Notes: a model not told the origin generated them from the letters alone. A stretch of 53,022 bases of DNA from an uncultured Porphyromonadaceae bacterium (GCA_947174335.1 CAMWIM010000009.1:1-53022); one strand, 5' to 3'. Shown: positions 40,563 to 49,774, numbered from the stretch's first letter. A program made the numbers and translations.

Positions 40563-41270
40563 TTATTTTGCTTGTTCAGGTTCGGGAGCGATGAGTTTGT
40601 AACCCTTACCGTGAATGTTGATAATCTCGATAGAGGGATCATCTTTAAGGTGTTTACGAAGTTTGGTGATGTAAACATCCATTGAACGAGCGTTAAAGTA
40701 GTTGTCGTCAATCCAGATGGTTTTAAGGGCAAAGTTACGCTCAAGAATTTCATTGATATGTGAGCAGAGAAGACTGAGAAGTTCTGACTCTTTAGTGGTG
40801 AGTTTGGTGACACGGTCGCCAATCATAAGCACCTGTTTCTGAGTGTCAAAGGTGAACTTACCAATCTTATACATCGTGATTTCTTTACCTTTTTTGCCTC
40901 GTACGCGACGGAGGATTGCCTCGATACGGAATACCAACTCTTCGATTGAGAAGGGTTTGGTGATATAGTCGTCAGCACCGATTTTAAAGCCTTCAAGAAT
41001 ATCTTCTTTCAATGCTTTGGCAGTCAAGAAGATAATAGGTACTTCGCTGTTGACTGTGCGAATTTCTTGTGCGAGTGTGAAGCCGTCTTTTTTAGGCATC
41101 ATCACGTCAAGAAGACAAATGTCATATTTCCCTTTGACAAATGCTTTGTAGCCACTTTCGCCGTCGGCAAACAAGTCGGCGTTGAAGCCTTTGGCTTGGA
41201 GATATTCTCTGAGGAGCATGCCAAGATATTCATCATCTTCGCATAGCAGAATACGAACGCGTTCTTCCAT
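40563..41270 (-). CDS. rprY: Response regulator, RprY-like
   Basis: A 235-residue OmpR-type regulator: receiver domain (1-120) with acidic pocket E11-D12-D13, phosphoacceptor D55 in I-C-L-L-D-V-M-M-P, T83 and K105; winged-helix DNA-binding domain (about 135-230) with L-T-T-K-E-S-E-L-L and V-Y-I-T-K-L-R-K-H-L. The sequence closely resembles RprY of Bacteroides and Porphyromonas. It receives phosphate from the kinase encoded seven bases upstream. The gene name is assigned from recall of the family and the conserved pair. Confidence 0.9.
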   Translation of the reverse strand: MEERVRILLCEDDEYLGMLLREYLQAKGFNADLFADGESGYKAFVKGKYDICLLDVMMPKKDGFTLAQEIRTVNSEVPIIFLTAKALKEDILEGFKIGADDYITKPFSIEELVFRIEAILRRVRGKKGKEITMYKIGKFTFDTQKQVLMIGDRVTKLTTKESELLSLLCSHINEILERNFALKTIWIDDNYFNARSMDVYITKLRKHLKDDPSIEIINIHGKGYKLIAPEPEQAK

Positions 41271-41277
41271 AATAGTC

Positions 41278-42807
41278 TCAGTTTTTTGTTATTGGTAATG
41301 TTATTATAAATTTTGTTCCTTGATTAATTTCGCTTTCAACCTTGATTTCACCCTTGAATGCGTGAATCATTTTTTCAACGTAGGCGAGTCCGAGACCAAA
41401 GCCTTTGACATCATGCCTGTTACCGGTTGAAACACGATAGAATTTTTCAAATATTCGTCTTATATCTTCTTTCTTGATGCCGATACCGTTGTCCGACACC
41501 ACAATCTCAAGCCGGTTGCCCGAAATGTCACGGGTGGTGACATTCAATTGCAGCGGACGGTCTTCCTGACGATATTTTACTGCATTATCGAGAAGATTGA
41601 AAATCACATTTGTAAAATGCATTTCATCAACCATGATTGTTGAATCGGTTGCATTTAACGATGCGGTTAGATTCCCGCCATATCGTTCAACTTTGAGCTT
41701 AAATGTCTTTGTGATATTCTCAATTGCTTGGTTAGCGTCAACATCCTGAAGACGAAGCGATGTCTTATGACGGTCAAACATTGACATTTGAAGCACCTTC
41801 TCAACTTGGAAACGGAGTCGTTTTGTCTCATCCATTATTACGGTCGAGATATGTTGAAGCATATTTGGCGATTTCCTGACACTGTCATCATTCAACATCT
41901 GTGCAGCCAACGAAATAGAAGATATAGGTGTCTTGAATTCGTGGGTCATATTGTTGATAAAGTCGTTTTTCATCTCGGTCAATTTCTTTTGACGGAATGC
42001 TATCACGATTGTATAGACAAATGTGCAAAACAAAATGAATGTAAAGATAAAAGTCGGAATTATCAGCTTGATTGACGACAACAAGAATTTTTGTTTGTCA
42101 GGGAAATATACCTTTAAATAATTAATACGTGGCGACGGGTCATTGGGGAAAAGTGTTTGCACAAACATATTGTTGTCCCCTTTCAAAAGGCTTGTGAACC
42201 CGTTGGTTGTGTAAACGTTACGACCGCTTTTGTTAACAACGGCAAACTCAAACGGGAGGTCGATACCATTGTTCTCAAATTCATTTTTCAGATAACGACG
42301 AACGGTGGTCGAGTCGGCGCGTTCTTCGATCGGACGGTTTGATGACTGGGTCATAATGCTCAAAATCAGCTGGTCGGCGAGTCCTTTATGATAAAGATAT
42401 TGACCTTTCAACACCTCTTGCATCGACTTGTAGTGATCAAGCACACCGTTTGACGGCGTTTGCAAACGAACTATATTCTCGGCATCGCCCTTGATTGACA
42501 GGTCGGTTTCAATACCGCTTTTGGTTGTAAAACGGAGGGTTACCCCGTCGACCTGAGGAGGTGTACCGGCATATTCAGCGTATGTTGTTCCAACCTGTAG
42601 TCTGACAAGTTCTTTTTCAAGATAGTGGCTGGTTTCGTCCTTTACGAGCATTTGTGTGACCGAATAGAGGCTGCGTTTGACGCTCTCGGCAAACTGGTCA
42701 TCACGCATCTTGATCATGTTTTCCATATACATGATCTGCATGTAGAGCAAGCCTGCAAAGGTCAATGCCATTATCACTGTCAGCAACCAAATGGTCGATT
42801 TCTTCAT
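41278..42807 (-). CDS. rprX: Sensor histidine kinase, RprX-like
   Basis: A 509-residue membrane kinase: transmembrane helix 1 (about 7-27), a periplasmic sensor region of about 220 residues, helix 2 (about 246-270), then the dimerisation/phosphotransfer helix with N-N-M-T-H289-E-F-K-T-P and the ATPase domain with N-box V-I-F-N-L-L-D-N-A-V-K-Y, G1 V-S-D-N-G-I-G-I, and G2 G-F-G-L-G-L-A-Y. It phosphorylates RprY. An unusually purine-rich, SD-like stretch (AAGGATAAGG) precedes the ATG, and a small hairpin CTGCA-TCT-TGCAG lies just before it. It lies downstream of nhaA on the same strand. Confidence 0.9.
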   Translation of the reverse strand: MKKSTIWLLTVIMALTFAGLLYMQIMYMENMIKMRDDQFAESVKRSLYSVTQMLVKDETSHYLEKELVRLQVGTTYAEYAGTPPQVDGVTLRFTTKSGIETDLSIKGDAENIVRLQTPSNGVLDHYKSMQEVLKGQYLYHKGLADQLILSIMTQSSNRPIEERADSTTVRRYLKNEFENNGIDLPFEFAVVNKSGRNVYTTNGFTSLLKGDNNMFVQTLFPNDPSPRINYLKVYFPDKQKFLLSSIKLIIPTFIFTFILFCTFVYTIVIAFRQKKLTEMKNDFINNMTHEFKTPISSISLAAQMLNDDSVRKSPNMLQHISTVIMDETKRLRFQVEKVLQMSMFDRHKTSLRLQDVDANQAIENITKTFKLKVERYGGNLTASLNATDSTIMVDEMHFTNVIFNLLDNAVKYRQEDRPLQLNVTTRDISGNRLEIVVSDNGIGIKKEDIRRIFEKFYRVSTGNRHDVKGFGLGLAYVEKMIHAFKGEIKVESEINQGTKFIITLPITKN

Positions 42808-42944
42808 AAATTCCTTATCCTTTCCTGCAAGATGCAGCGAAGCTTAATTTTAATAAATTTTTATATATGTTATATTAACAATTAAAATTCTCGAATAGTT
42901 GACTTTTATTTAAGGTTTTAATTGTCTGTTTTAACAATTCGCGT

Positions 42945-42976
42945 CAAAATTAACATAAAAATGTGAATTATGCAAA
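42945..42976 (-). promoter_or_regulatory. Promoter of rprX-rprY
   Basis: On the minus strand TTTG (42976-42973), 20 bases, then TAATTTTG (42952-42945). It lies in the gap after nhaA, so the two-component genes have their own promoter and a leader of about 130 bases. Confidence 0.65.
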
Positions 42977-43000
42977 TTTTTCTCCGTAATTTGAATGATA

Positions 43001-44416
43001 TTAATTATCATCTTCGTTATTCGTGCCTTCAGCAGGTAATGTTTTATGGAGCAGTAAAAATCCGCCGACTCCGGCAACAAGCGAACCTACGACAATACCT
43101 AACTTAGCCATATCGAGCAGGTGAGCACCGTTTGCTGTTGAGCTGTCAAACGATAGGTTGGCGATGAACAGTGAAACGGTAAATCCAATACCACCGAGCA
43201 CCGCGATCGATGCGATCATCTTCCAGTTTGAACCTTCGGGCATAGGCGCGAGTTTAAGTTTCACACTTGCGAAAGAGAAGAGGAATATGCCGAGGAATTT
43301 GCCAAGTACCAGTGCCAATATAATGGTGAGCGAAAGTCCGGCAAAGATTGATGCGGGCTGTATGTCGAGCAGATAAATTCCGGCGTTGGCAAACGCAAAT
43401 AGCGGAACGATAAGATAATTGACAACCGGATGCAATGAGTCTTCAAGATCTTGAAGCGGTGAAATCACTTTATCTGAAGCCGATTCTATTTCTTTGAGAT
43501 GGTCCATCTGCTCGTGGGTGAGAATTGTACGGGCATGGAGTGTTTCATCATCCTCTTGTCTGAAATTGCCAATCGCACGACGAATTATTTTAATGTATTT
43601 GACCGGAGCATAAACAGGAACGGCAGGAACGCAGAACGCAACCAACACGCCGGCAATTGTCGGGTGAATTCCTGAGTTGAGGAACAGGAACCAAACGACA
43701 CCACCTATAAGGAAATAAAACATTTTTGATTGTACCCCGAATCTACCGCCCATATAAAGCACAAGCAGCAACACCAATGCATAAACAAGGAACATTGCCT
43801 GAATGTGTCCCGAATAGAACGCCGCAATCACGATGATACCACCGATATCATCGACTACCGCAAGTGTTGTCAGGAATATTTTTAATGAAATGGGCACTCG
43901 GTTGCCGAGCATTCCGAGAATACCGAGCGAAAATGCTATATCGGTTGCCATCGGGATAGCCGCGCCGTCAACATAGTCGCTTCCGTGTCCCATTGCAAAG
44001 AATATTAAAACCGGAACCGCCATACCGCCGATTGCCGCAATTATAGGTAACAATGCCTGACGTACAGACGCTAATTCACCGACAAGCACTTCTCGTTTTA
44101 TCTCAAGTCCGATAGTGAAAAAGAATATCGCCATCAACGCATCATTAATAAACTGTAAAACAGTCATCGGATGTCCGTCATGGCTGAAAACGTTAAAGTC
44201 GCCGACTTGAAGTCTTATTTCCTGATTCCAGAAATCAAAATATAAGTTGTTTAAACCGGGTATATTGGCAACAATTAAAGCGAGTAACGTCGCTACAATC
44301 AATACGTTACCCCCCGACGCATAGTGACGCAAGGTTTGACGGGCAGAATAAAACACGCGGCGAATTCCGTGCTGATTTTCATTAAAATCTTTTTCGTGAC
44401 TTATTGTTTGAGACAT
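43001..44416 (-). CDS. nhaA: Na+/H+ antiporter NhaA
   Basis: A 471-residue antiporter with about twelve membrane helices. The two functional aspartates are in A-V-V-D-D-I-G-G-I-I (about 166-175), and the N-terminal F-F-x-x-I-G-L-E-I-K-R-E block (about 94-106) is typical. G-G-I-G-F-T-V-S-L-F-I near 419-429 is the conserved C-terminal helix. A long soluble loop of about 60 residues (around 280-330) separates helices and is absent from E. coli NhaA, which is about 390 residues. It exports sodium in exchange for protons. It lies directly upstream of rprX-rprY. Confidence 0.95.
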   Translation of the reverse strand: MSQTISHEKDFNENQHGIRRVFYSARQTLRHYASGGNVLIVATLLALIVANIPGLNNLYFDFWNQEIRLQVGDFNVFSHDGHPMTVLQFINDALMAIFFFTIGLEIKREVLVGELASVRQALLPIIAAIGGMAVPVLIFFAMGHGSDYVDGAAIPMATDIAFSLGILGMLGNRVPISLKIFLTTLAVVDDIGGIIVIAAFYSGHIQAMFLVYALVLLLVLYMGGRFGVQSKMFYFLIGGVVWFLFLNSGIHPTIAGVLVAFCVPAVPVYAPVKYIKIIRRAIGNFRQEDDETLHARTILTHEQMDHLKEIESASDKVISPLQDLEDSLHPVVNYLIVPLFAFANAGIYLLDIQPASIFAGLSLTIILALVLGKFLGIFLFSFASVKLKLAPMPEGSNWKMIASIAVLGGIGFTVSLFIANLSFDSSTANGAHLLDMAKLGIVVGSLVAGVGGFLLLHKTLPAEGTNNEDDN

Positions 44417-44529
44417 AATGGGTGTGAATTTTGGGTTATAATTACATTATTTTAACAAATCAAGAATACTATTTGTTTCCGTGTGATTAATAAAAATATC
44501 GACTTCCTTAAAAAAATACCCTCTAATGT

Positions 44530-44560
44530 TTTGCCAATTAAAGAATTATGCGTAAATTTG
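44530..44560 (+). promoter_or_regulatory. Promoter of rpmE (L31)
   Basis: TTTG (44530-44533), 19 bases, TAAATTTG (44553-44560) followed by C: an ideal match. The transcript would carry a leader of about 70 bases before the ATG at 44637, including an imperfect hairpin GGATGC/GCATTC. Confidence 0.75.
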
Positions 44561-44636
44561 CACGCCATTACGATAGGATGCCTTACCAGCATTCGCTCTA
44601 AAGCTTTGATAATAAAAAAATTACACAAATACAAAA

Positions 44637-44891
44637 ATGAAAAAAGATATCCATCCTTCAAATTATCGCGAAGTGGTTTTCAAAGATATGTCTAACGACG
44701 AAATCTTCATCACTCGCTCAACTGTAGCTGCCAAGGAAACAATCGAAGTTGATGGCGTTACTTATCCTCTCGTAAAACTCGAAATCACCAGCTCTTCTCA
44801 CCCCTTCTTCACAGGTAAACAGAAACTCGTTGACACCGCAGGTCGTGTTGATAAGTTCATGAGCCGTTACGGTGACCGTCGTAAAAAATAA
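44637..44891 (+). CDS. rpmE2: 50S ribosomal protein L31 type B
   Basis: An 84-residue ribosomal protein. It starts M-K-K-D-I-H-P, contains F-I-T-R-S-T and [11 protein letters not shown], and ends with G-R-V-D-K-F-x-x-R-Y-G. The zinc-binding C-x-x-C of type A L31 is absent, which marks the type B (zinc-independent) form. It has its own promoter, a leader and an intrinsic terminator, so it forms a monocistronic unit. Confidence 0.96.
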   Translation: MKKDIHPSNYREVVFKDMSNDEIFITRSTVAAKETIEVDGVTYPLVKLEITSSSHPFFTGKQKLVDTAGRVDKFMSRYGDRRKK

Positions 44892-44918
44892 ATTTGAGCT
44901 TAACTTGTTTATTATAAA

Positions 44919-44950
44919 CCCGTGACTCTATTGAGTCGCGGGATTTTTTT
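44919..44950 (+). terminator. Terminator of rpmE (L31)
   Basis: CCCG-T-GACTC, loop TATT, GAGTC-G-CGGG, then A and seven T. A strong intrinsic terminator 28 bases past the L31 stop. Confidence 0.85.
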
Positions 44951-44957
44951 ATCTGTC

Positions 44958-44999
44958 AAAAAACACGAGAGGCGATGCCGTCAGGCACCACCTCTTGTG
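44958..44999 (-). terminator. Terminator of the HtrA gene
   Basis: On the minus strand CACAAGAGG pairs with CCTCTCGTG (one G-T pair) around inner arms TGCC/GGCA, followed by TTTTTTG. It lies 30 bases past the HtrA stop and is back to back with the L31 terminator. Confidence 0.8.
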
Positions 45000-45028
45000 A
45001 ATCATTTTATGAGAAGAAGTTACTTTTA

Positions 45029-46558
45029 TCAATCTTCAAGTCCTACGGCATAATAGACTTTGCGTTTGGGGTTGGAAGGATAAACACCGGTGATAAACAT
45101 CACTTTGTCATAGCCTGATGTGTCAGACATTATCGCACGATAAATCTTTTGAACATCATCGCCGGTTGAGACGCGAGTGTTGTTGATGTCAAGAATAATG
45201 AATCCGGATTTGATACCTGCATCCTTGAATTTACCATTATTTATATCTGAAACTGAAACACCATTGGTGAGTTCAAGTTTCTTGAGCAGATCTTTGTCAG
45301 CCGCTTTAAGAGTACAGCCGAGTTCGGCAAAGTCGCCGGCTCGCGTAACAGCTGTGTTGCCCGCTGAGTTGCGGAGCGTTACAGTCGAATTAGCACGTTT
45401 GTTGTCGCGGTAATATGTAATATCAACTTTGTCGCCGGGGCGAAGTTTGGCAATTTCTTCCTGAAGCTGTGCAGTGTTTCCGGTTGGTGCGCCACCGATT
45501 GCAGTGATAACATCACCTTCCTTAATGCCTGCTTCAAATGCGGCACTTCTGTCTTCAACTTTGCCAACATAGATACCTGAATTGACAGCGGTTATGTCTT
45601 TCTCTTTCGCAAGTTCGGGCGTGAGTTCGGTGTATCCGATTCCGAGGAACGCACGTTGAACGGTTCCATATTGTTTAAGGTCGGTTACAATTTTCTTTAC
45701 AATAGATGTCGGGATTGCAAATGAGTAACCGGCAAAGTTGCCTGTGTGTGAATAGATTGCGGCATTGATACCTACCAATTCACCGCGAAGGTTAACGAGC
45801 GCGCCTCCCGAGTTTCCGGGGTTGACAGCCGCATCGGTTTGTATGAATGATTCAATTCCGTTTGATGCGCCGTGGGTCAACGCTGAAACATTGCGTGCTT
45901 TTGCGCTTACTATACCTTTGGTTACGGTTGAGGTGAATCCGAACGGATTACCGACTGCAAGCACCCATTCGCCGACACGGATATCTTCAGAATTTCCGAT
46001 GGGGATTACGTGGAGATCATCGGCTTCAATTTTGATGAGCGCAAGGTCAGTGGTCGGGTCTGACCCAATCACTTTTGCAGTAAAATTGCGGTTGTCGTTG
46101 AGCGTGACATCGAGACGTTCGGCACCGTCAATAACATGATGGTTGGTTACGATGTAACCGTCTTTGCTCAAAATAACGCCTGAGCCGAGACCAAGCTGAC
46201 GTTCGCGGGGCTGCTCGGGTTGTTGTTGGCGACGTTGGCGATTGCCGCCACCGCCAAAGAAAAATTCAAAGAACGGGTCGGCAAAAGCTTCCCCTCCGTT
46301 CTGTGCGTATCCGCGTGGAGTTGCATAGCTTTTGATGCTGACAACACCGTTGACGGTCGATTCAGCCGCGTTGACAAAGTCGGTCGGTTCTGCGGGCATA
46401 CTTGCCGCTACTGTATATAATGAGCCTGAATTGCTTTTTTCTGTCAGCAAAGGTACGCCTGCTTTAGGGGTAGATGAGCCAACAGCAAAAATAGTTGCCA
46501 ACGACGATGAAATTGCAACGCCGGCAGCGATCAATGATATTTTCAGATTGTTGTTCAT
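45029..46558 (-). CDS. HtrA/DegQ-type periplasmic serine protease
   Basis: A 509-residue exported Do-like protease. A hydrophobic N-terminus (about 5-30) is the signal or anchor. The trypsin-like domain shows H141 in T-N-H-H-V-I, D171 in T-T-D-L-A-L-I, and S250 in N-P-G-N-S-G-G-A. Two PDZ-like regions follow (about 310-400 and 415-500). A glutamine/arginine/glycine-rich insert precedes the catalytic domain (about 86-122). It degrades or refolds damaged periplasmic proteins. Divergent from the NlpC/P60 gene. Confidence 0.94.
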   Translation of the reverse strand: MNNNLKISLIAAGVAISSSLATIFAVGSSTPKAGVPLLTEKSNSGSLYTVAASMPAEPTDFVNAAESTVNGVVSIKSYATPRGYAQNGGEAFADPFFEFFFGGGGNRQRRQQQPEQPRERQLGLGSGVILSKDGYIVTNHHVIDGAERLDVTLNDNRNFTAKVIGSDPTTDLALIKIEADDLHVIPIGNSEDIRVGEWVLAVGNPFGFTSTVTKGIVSAKARNVSALTHGASNGIESFIQTDAAVNPGNSGGALVNLRGELVGINAAIYSHTGNFAGYSFAIPTSIVKKIVTDLKQYGTVQRAFLGIGYTELTPELAKEKDITAVNSGIYVGKVEDRSAAFEAGIKEGDVITAIGGAPTGNTAQLQEEIAKLRPGDKVDITYYRDNKRANSTVTLRNSAGNTAVTRAGDFAELGCTLKAADKDLLKKLELTNGVSVSDINNGKFKDAGIKSGFIILDINNTRVSTGDDVQKIYRAIMSDTSGYDKVMFITGVYPSNPKRKVYYAVGLED

Positions 46559-46634
46559 ACTTGTATAATTGTTAAATCAATGAATTGGTTAAGTTAAATT
46601 TTTACTTAAATTGGTTGGTTTTTAACATTTGACG

Positions 46635-46665
46635 CAAAAATAATACTTTGGTTTAATACTCACAA
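46635..46665 (-). promoter_or_regulatory. Promoter of the HtrA gene
   Basis: On the minus strand TTG (46665-46663), 20 bases, TATTTTTG (46642-46635). The leader would be about 70 bases. Confidence 0.6.
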
Positions 46666-46784
46666 TAGAACTTGTAGGAAATTATATTTAATTAAATATT
46701 GAGCTGTGTTTTGCTACATTTTTTGATAAAAAAGTTGTAAAAATTAGATAATACCATTTAAACATGTCAAAAATCGTGCCATAA

Positions 46785-46816
46785 TTTGGAAAACGCCCGA
46801 CTATGTCTTAATTTTG
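46785..46816 (+). promoter_or_regulatory. Promoter of the NlpC/P60 gene
   Basis: TTTG (46785-46788), 20 bases, TAATTTTG (46809-46816), about 44 bases before the ATG. Confidence 0.65.
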
Positions 46817-46859
46817 TATATGTCTTTTGTAAATTAAACTGATCATTCAGATTTTTATT

Positions 46860-47822
46860 ATGTTTCAAATCCGACGATTGCTCAAAACTGGTTTTGCGTT
46901 TTTTGTCTCTCTTTTGATTTTGACCGGATGTAACTCTTCTCGAAAATTTGCTTCCGATCCGATCTATGATATGGGTAGATATCGCACTGAAACAAAAAAA
47001 TCTACACCACAAAAGCAAACGTCTCCTACCGTTAACAAGGATAAACAGAATTCATCCAAGCTAAATCCGTCGGCTTCGGCTCTGGTTGCTGAGGCAAAAA
47101 AGTGGATTGGCACTCCCTATCGTTATGGTGGACACTCGCGCTCGGGAACCGACTGCTCGGGTTTTGTAATGGAAGTTTTCCGCGCTGCTGTCGGCATCGA
47201 GTTGCCGCGTACGTCAAGAGACCAACATAAAAACTCAATCCGCATCGACGCCAAACAGCTTGAAGTCGGCGACCTTGTATTTTTTGCCACCGGCGGAAGT
47301 GGCGGGGGGGTGAGCCATGTCGGAATATTTATAGGTGATAACAATATGATTCACGCTTCGACTTCTCGCGGCGTGATGATAAGCGGTCTTGGTGAAAAAT
47401 ATTGGGTAAAGAATTATCACAGTGCCGGTCGGGTGGCTAAGTTTAAAAATATGACCTCTAAACAATCATCTGTTCCGGCTGTCGGGACTTGGGAAACAAT
47501 ACCAGCCCAAACGGCGCCGGCTCCTACTCCGGCTAAAACATCCAAATCGACTCCTGTTAAAGCCGAAGACGTCAGAGCCGCGGTCAAATCTAAGGTTAAG
47601 GAAAAAGTAAAAAAGACAGTCAAGGAGAAAGTAAAAAAAGAGGTGAAAAAACAGGCTAAAGCTTCGACCCAAAAAGCTAAAGCAAAGCCTGTCAAGAATG
47701 CCAAGGCTCAGCCTGTTCAGTCAAATACGCCTCCCAAAAACACCGTTGAAGTATCTCATACCGATCTTGAAAAAATTTTAAATCAGAATAATTCTGAAAC
47801 AAAAAACGATATTTTCGATTGA
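46860..47822 (+). CDS. NlpC/P60 lipoprotein with lysine-rich tail
   Basis: A 320-residue lipoprotein: lipobox L-T-G-C24, a spacer, then an NlpC/P60 cysteine peptidase domain (about 72-195) with catalytic C99 in G-T-D-C-S-G-F, H153 in V-S-H-V-G, and H165. This family cuts peptidoglycan stem peptides. After the domain comes a linker rich in A, P and T, then a striking highly basic stretch (about 240-290) of repeated K-x-K-V-K-E-K-V-K-K units, ending in a short polar tail. The tail may form a coiled coil or bind acidic polymers; its role is unknown. Confidence 0.9.
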   Translation: MFQIRRLLKTGFAFFVSLLILTGCNSSRKFASDPIYDMGRYRTETKKSTPQKQTSPTVNKDKQNSSKLNPSASALVAEAKKWIGTPYRYGGHSRSGTDCSGFVMEVFRAAVGIELPRTSRDQHKNSIRIDAKQLEVGDLVFFATGGSGGGVSHVGIFIGDNNMIHASTSRGVMISGLGEKYWVKNYHSAGRVAKFKNMTSKQSSVPAVGTWETIPAQTAPAPTPAKTSKSTPVKAEDVRAAVKSKVKEKVKKTVKEKVKKEVKKQAKASTQKAKAKPVKNAKAQPVQSNTPPKNTVEVSHTDLEKILNQNNSETKNDIFD

Positions 47823-47837
47823 CAATATCCACCTCCC

Positions 47838-47868
47838 AAAATCATATTATTATAATTAATGTGATTTT
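47838..47868 (+). terminator. AT-rich terminator-like hairpin
   Basis: Arms AAAATCA and TGATTTT, with further pairing of ATTA/TAAT inside, then more T. It lies 16 bases past the NlpC/P60 stop. Weak because it is almost all A and T. Confidence 0.35.
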
Positions 47869-47891
47869 TTTTGATAAAAAAATTAACAAAA

Positions 47892-47923
47892 TTTGAAACT
47901 CTCAACATTTTAATCTAAATTTG
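47892..47923 (+). promoter_or_regulatory. Promoter of the sppA-lpxK unit
   Basis: TTTG (47892-47895), 20 bases, TAAATTTG (47916-47923). The leader would be about 58 bases before the ATG at 47987. Confidence 0.65.
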
Positions 47924-47986
47924 TAGCCAATAAAGAAGGTTTTCTCCTTTAAGGCAAATATTTCCCGTTTAAAAAATGGAATTGAT

Positions 47987-49759
47987 ATGTTAAAAAAATT
48001 TTTTATAACACTTCTTGCAACTATCACAGGAGTTTGGATTTCTGTTGGACTGTTCTTTCTTTTAGGGCTTGTTTTTATCGGTGCGATTGCTGCATCACAA
48101 GATTCAAATACAACAAAAATCGAACGTCATTCAGTGCTTTATCTTAAACTTAGTGGCGAAATAACCGAACGTCGAAATATTAATTCTATTCTCGAAGGTT
48201 TATCAGGACAGGGCAGTGGCCAGTCGCTTTATGAGATTGTTTCATCTGTTCGTGCCGCAGCTACAAATAAAGATATTGATGGAATTTTTATTGAAGCCGA
48301 CGGCGCATTAGCCGGAACTGCAACACGTCTCGAAATCGTGCAGGCTCTGAAATATTTCAAGGAGACAAGTGAAAAATGGATTGTTGCCTATGGCGATTCT
48401 TATACCCAGGGCGACTACTTTTTGTCATCGGTAGCCGACTCAATCATCGTTAACCCGATGGGTGGTGTTGACATTCACGGTCTTGCGTCAACAACATACT
48501 TCTACAAAGGCTTGCTCGACAAACTCGGTGTTAAAATGCAAATTCTCAAGGTCGGCACATACAAGAGTGCTGTCGAGCCGTTTATGCTCACTGATATTAG
48601 CGAAGCCAATCGCGAGCAGCAACAACTTTTCCTCGGTCAAATTTGGAATGAGGTAACCGATGTTATTGCTGTTTCTCGTGGTGTGGACCAGGCTGATGTT
48701 AACAACTGGGCTGACAATCTCGTGATGACAGCTGATGCTCAGTCTTATGTCCCACAACGCATAGTTTCATCGGTCGAATATCGCCACAAAGCTATTTCAT
48801 TACTCAAACAACTGACTGATACTGATGAAGATGATGATGTTAACTTTATCACTCCCGAACAGTATGTTGCCTCGGCAAAAATTCCTCACACTGACAAAAC
48901 TTCAAACAACATTGCCGTTTTGTTTGCCGAAGGCGAGATTTCTGATTCAGGTCGCGAAGGTATTATCGGACCTAAGATGGTCGCTCAGATTGAAAAACTC
49001 ATTAAAGATGACAATAATGACGGTCTGATTATGCGAGTTAACTCACCCGGTGGCAGCGCATTCGCTTCTGAACAGATTTGGGAAGCCCTCCAGCGTTATA
49101 AAGCAACCGGACGTCCGTTCTATGTTTCGATGGGCGACTATGCGGCTTCAGGTGGCTATTATATTTCATGTGGTGCCGATCGCATTTATGCTCAGCCTGT
49201 TACACTTACCGGTTCAATCGGTATCTTTGGTATGATTCCATGTATCGAAGGTCTCTTACAAGACAAACTTTCGGTTAATCAAGCTGTTGTCGCTACAAAT
49301 AAAAATGCAAACTTCATCTCTGTTACTCAGCCTCTTAACGAGCAACAAACCGCCCACATGCAGCAGATGATTAATCGCGGATATGAGGTGTTCACTTCTC
49401 GTTGTGCTGCCGGTCGCGATATGCCCATAGACTCTATTAAGGCAATTGCCGAGGGTCGTGTCTGGGATGGCCGCACAGCTTGGCGCTTGGGTCTTGTTGA
49501 CCGTCTGGGTAATCTTGAAGACGCTATTGCCGACATGGCTCAACAGCTTGAGTTTACTTCAAAATATACCGTGACAACCTATCCCAAACAAAAATATGAT
49601 TTTTGGGAACAGCTTGAAGAGCTGCAGGATGCCGGTTTGATTCGTCAATATATCCTGAAAACATCGACCGACCCGACTGCCGAAATTCTTCGTACAGCTG
49701 AGAAAGTCAAAGACTGGTCGCCGGTTCAGGCGCGTATGATGGAGACTGTTATTAATTGA
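47987..49759 (+). CDS. sppA: Signal peptide peptidase SppA, 67-kDa type
   Basis: A 590-residue membrane-anchored protease with one N-terminal transmembrane helix (about 5-35) and two tandem ClpP-like (S49) domains. The catalytic lysine is in V-G-T-Y-K-S-A-V (first domain, about 184-191) and the serine in M-G-D-Y-A-A-S-G-G-Y-Y (second domain, about 381-391), as in E. coli SppA. It digests leftover signal peptides in the membrane. It starts 15 bases before the end-coupled lpxK gene's region, so the two are co-transcribed. Confidence 0.94.
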   Translation: MLKKFFITLLATITGVWISVGLFFLLGLVFIGAIAASQDSNTTKIERHSVLYLKLSGEITERRNINSILEGLSGQGSGQSLYEIVSSVRAAATNKDIDGIFIEADGALAGTATRLEIVQALKYFKETSEKWIVAYGDSYTQGDYFLSSVADSIIVNPMGGVDIHGLASTTYFYKGLLDKLGVKMQILKVGTYKSAVEPFMLTDISEANREQQQLFLGQIWNEVTDVIAVSRGVDQADVNNWADNLVMTADAQSYVPQRIVSSVEYRHKAISLLKQLTDTDEDDDVNFITPEQYVASAKIPHTDKTSNNIAVLFAEGEISDSGREGIIGPKMVAQIEKLIKDDNNDGLIMRVNSPGGSAFASEQIWEALQRYKATGRPFYVSMGDYAASGGYYISCGADRIYAQPVTLTGSIGIFGMIPCIEGLLQDKLSVNQAVVATNKNANFISVTQPLNEQQTAHMQQMINRGYEVFTSRCAAGRDMPIDSIKAIAEGRVWDGRTAWRLGLVDRLGNLEDAIADMAQQLEFTSKYTVTTYPKQKYDFWEQLEELQDAGLIRQYILKTSTDPTAEILRTAEKVKDWSPVQARMMETVIN

Positions 49760-49774
49760 TAACCCTTATCCCGC

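Larger units (their letters stand above)
46559..46859. other. 301-base divergent intergenic region
   Basis: Carries the HtrA promoter (minus) and the NlpC/P60 promoter (plus). Between them is AT-only DNA including a 16-bp palindrome (46684-46699) of A and T, common by chance at this composition. No further gene is seen. Confidence 0.6.

Noticed and set aside
46684..46699. 16-bp perfect AT palindrome as a protein-binding site
   Set aside because: It is made only of A and T in a very AT-rich gap, where such palindromes arise by chance.
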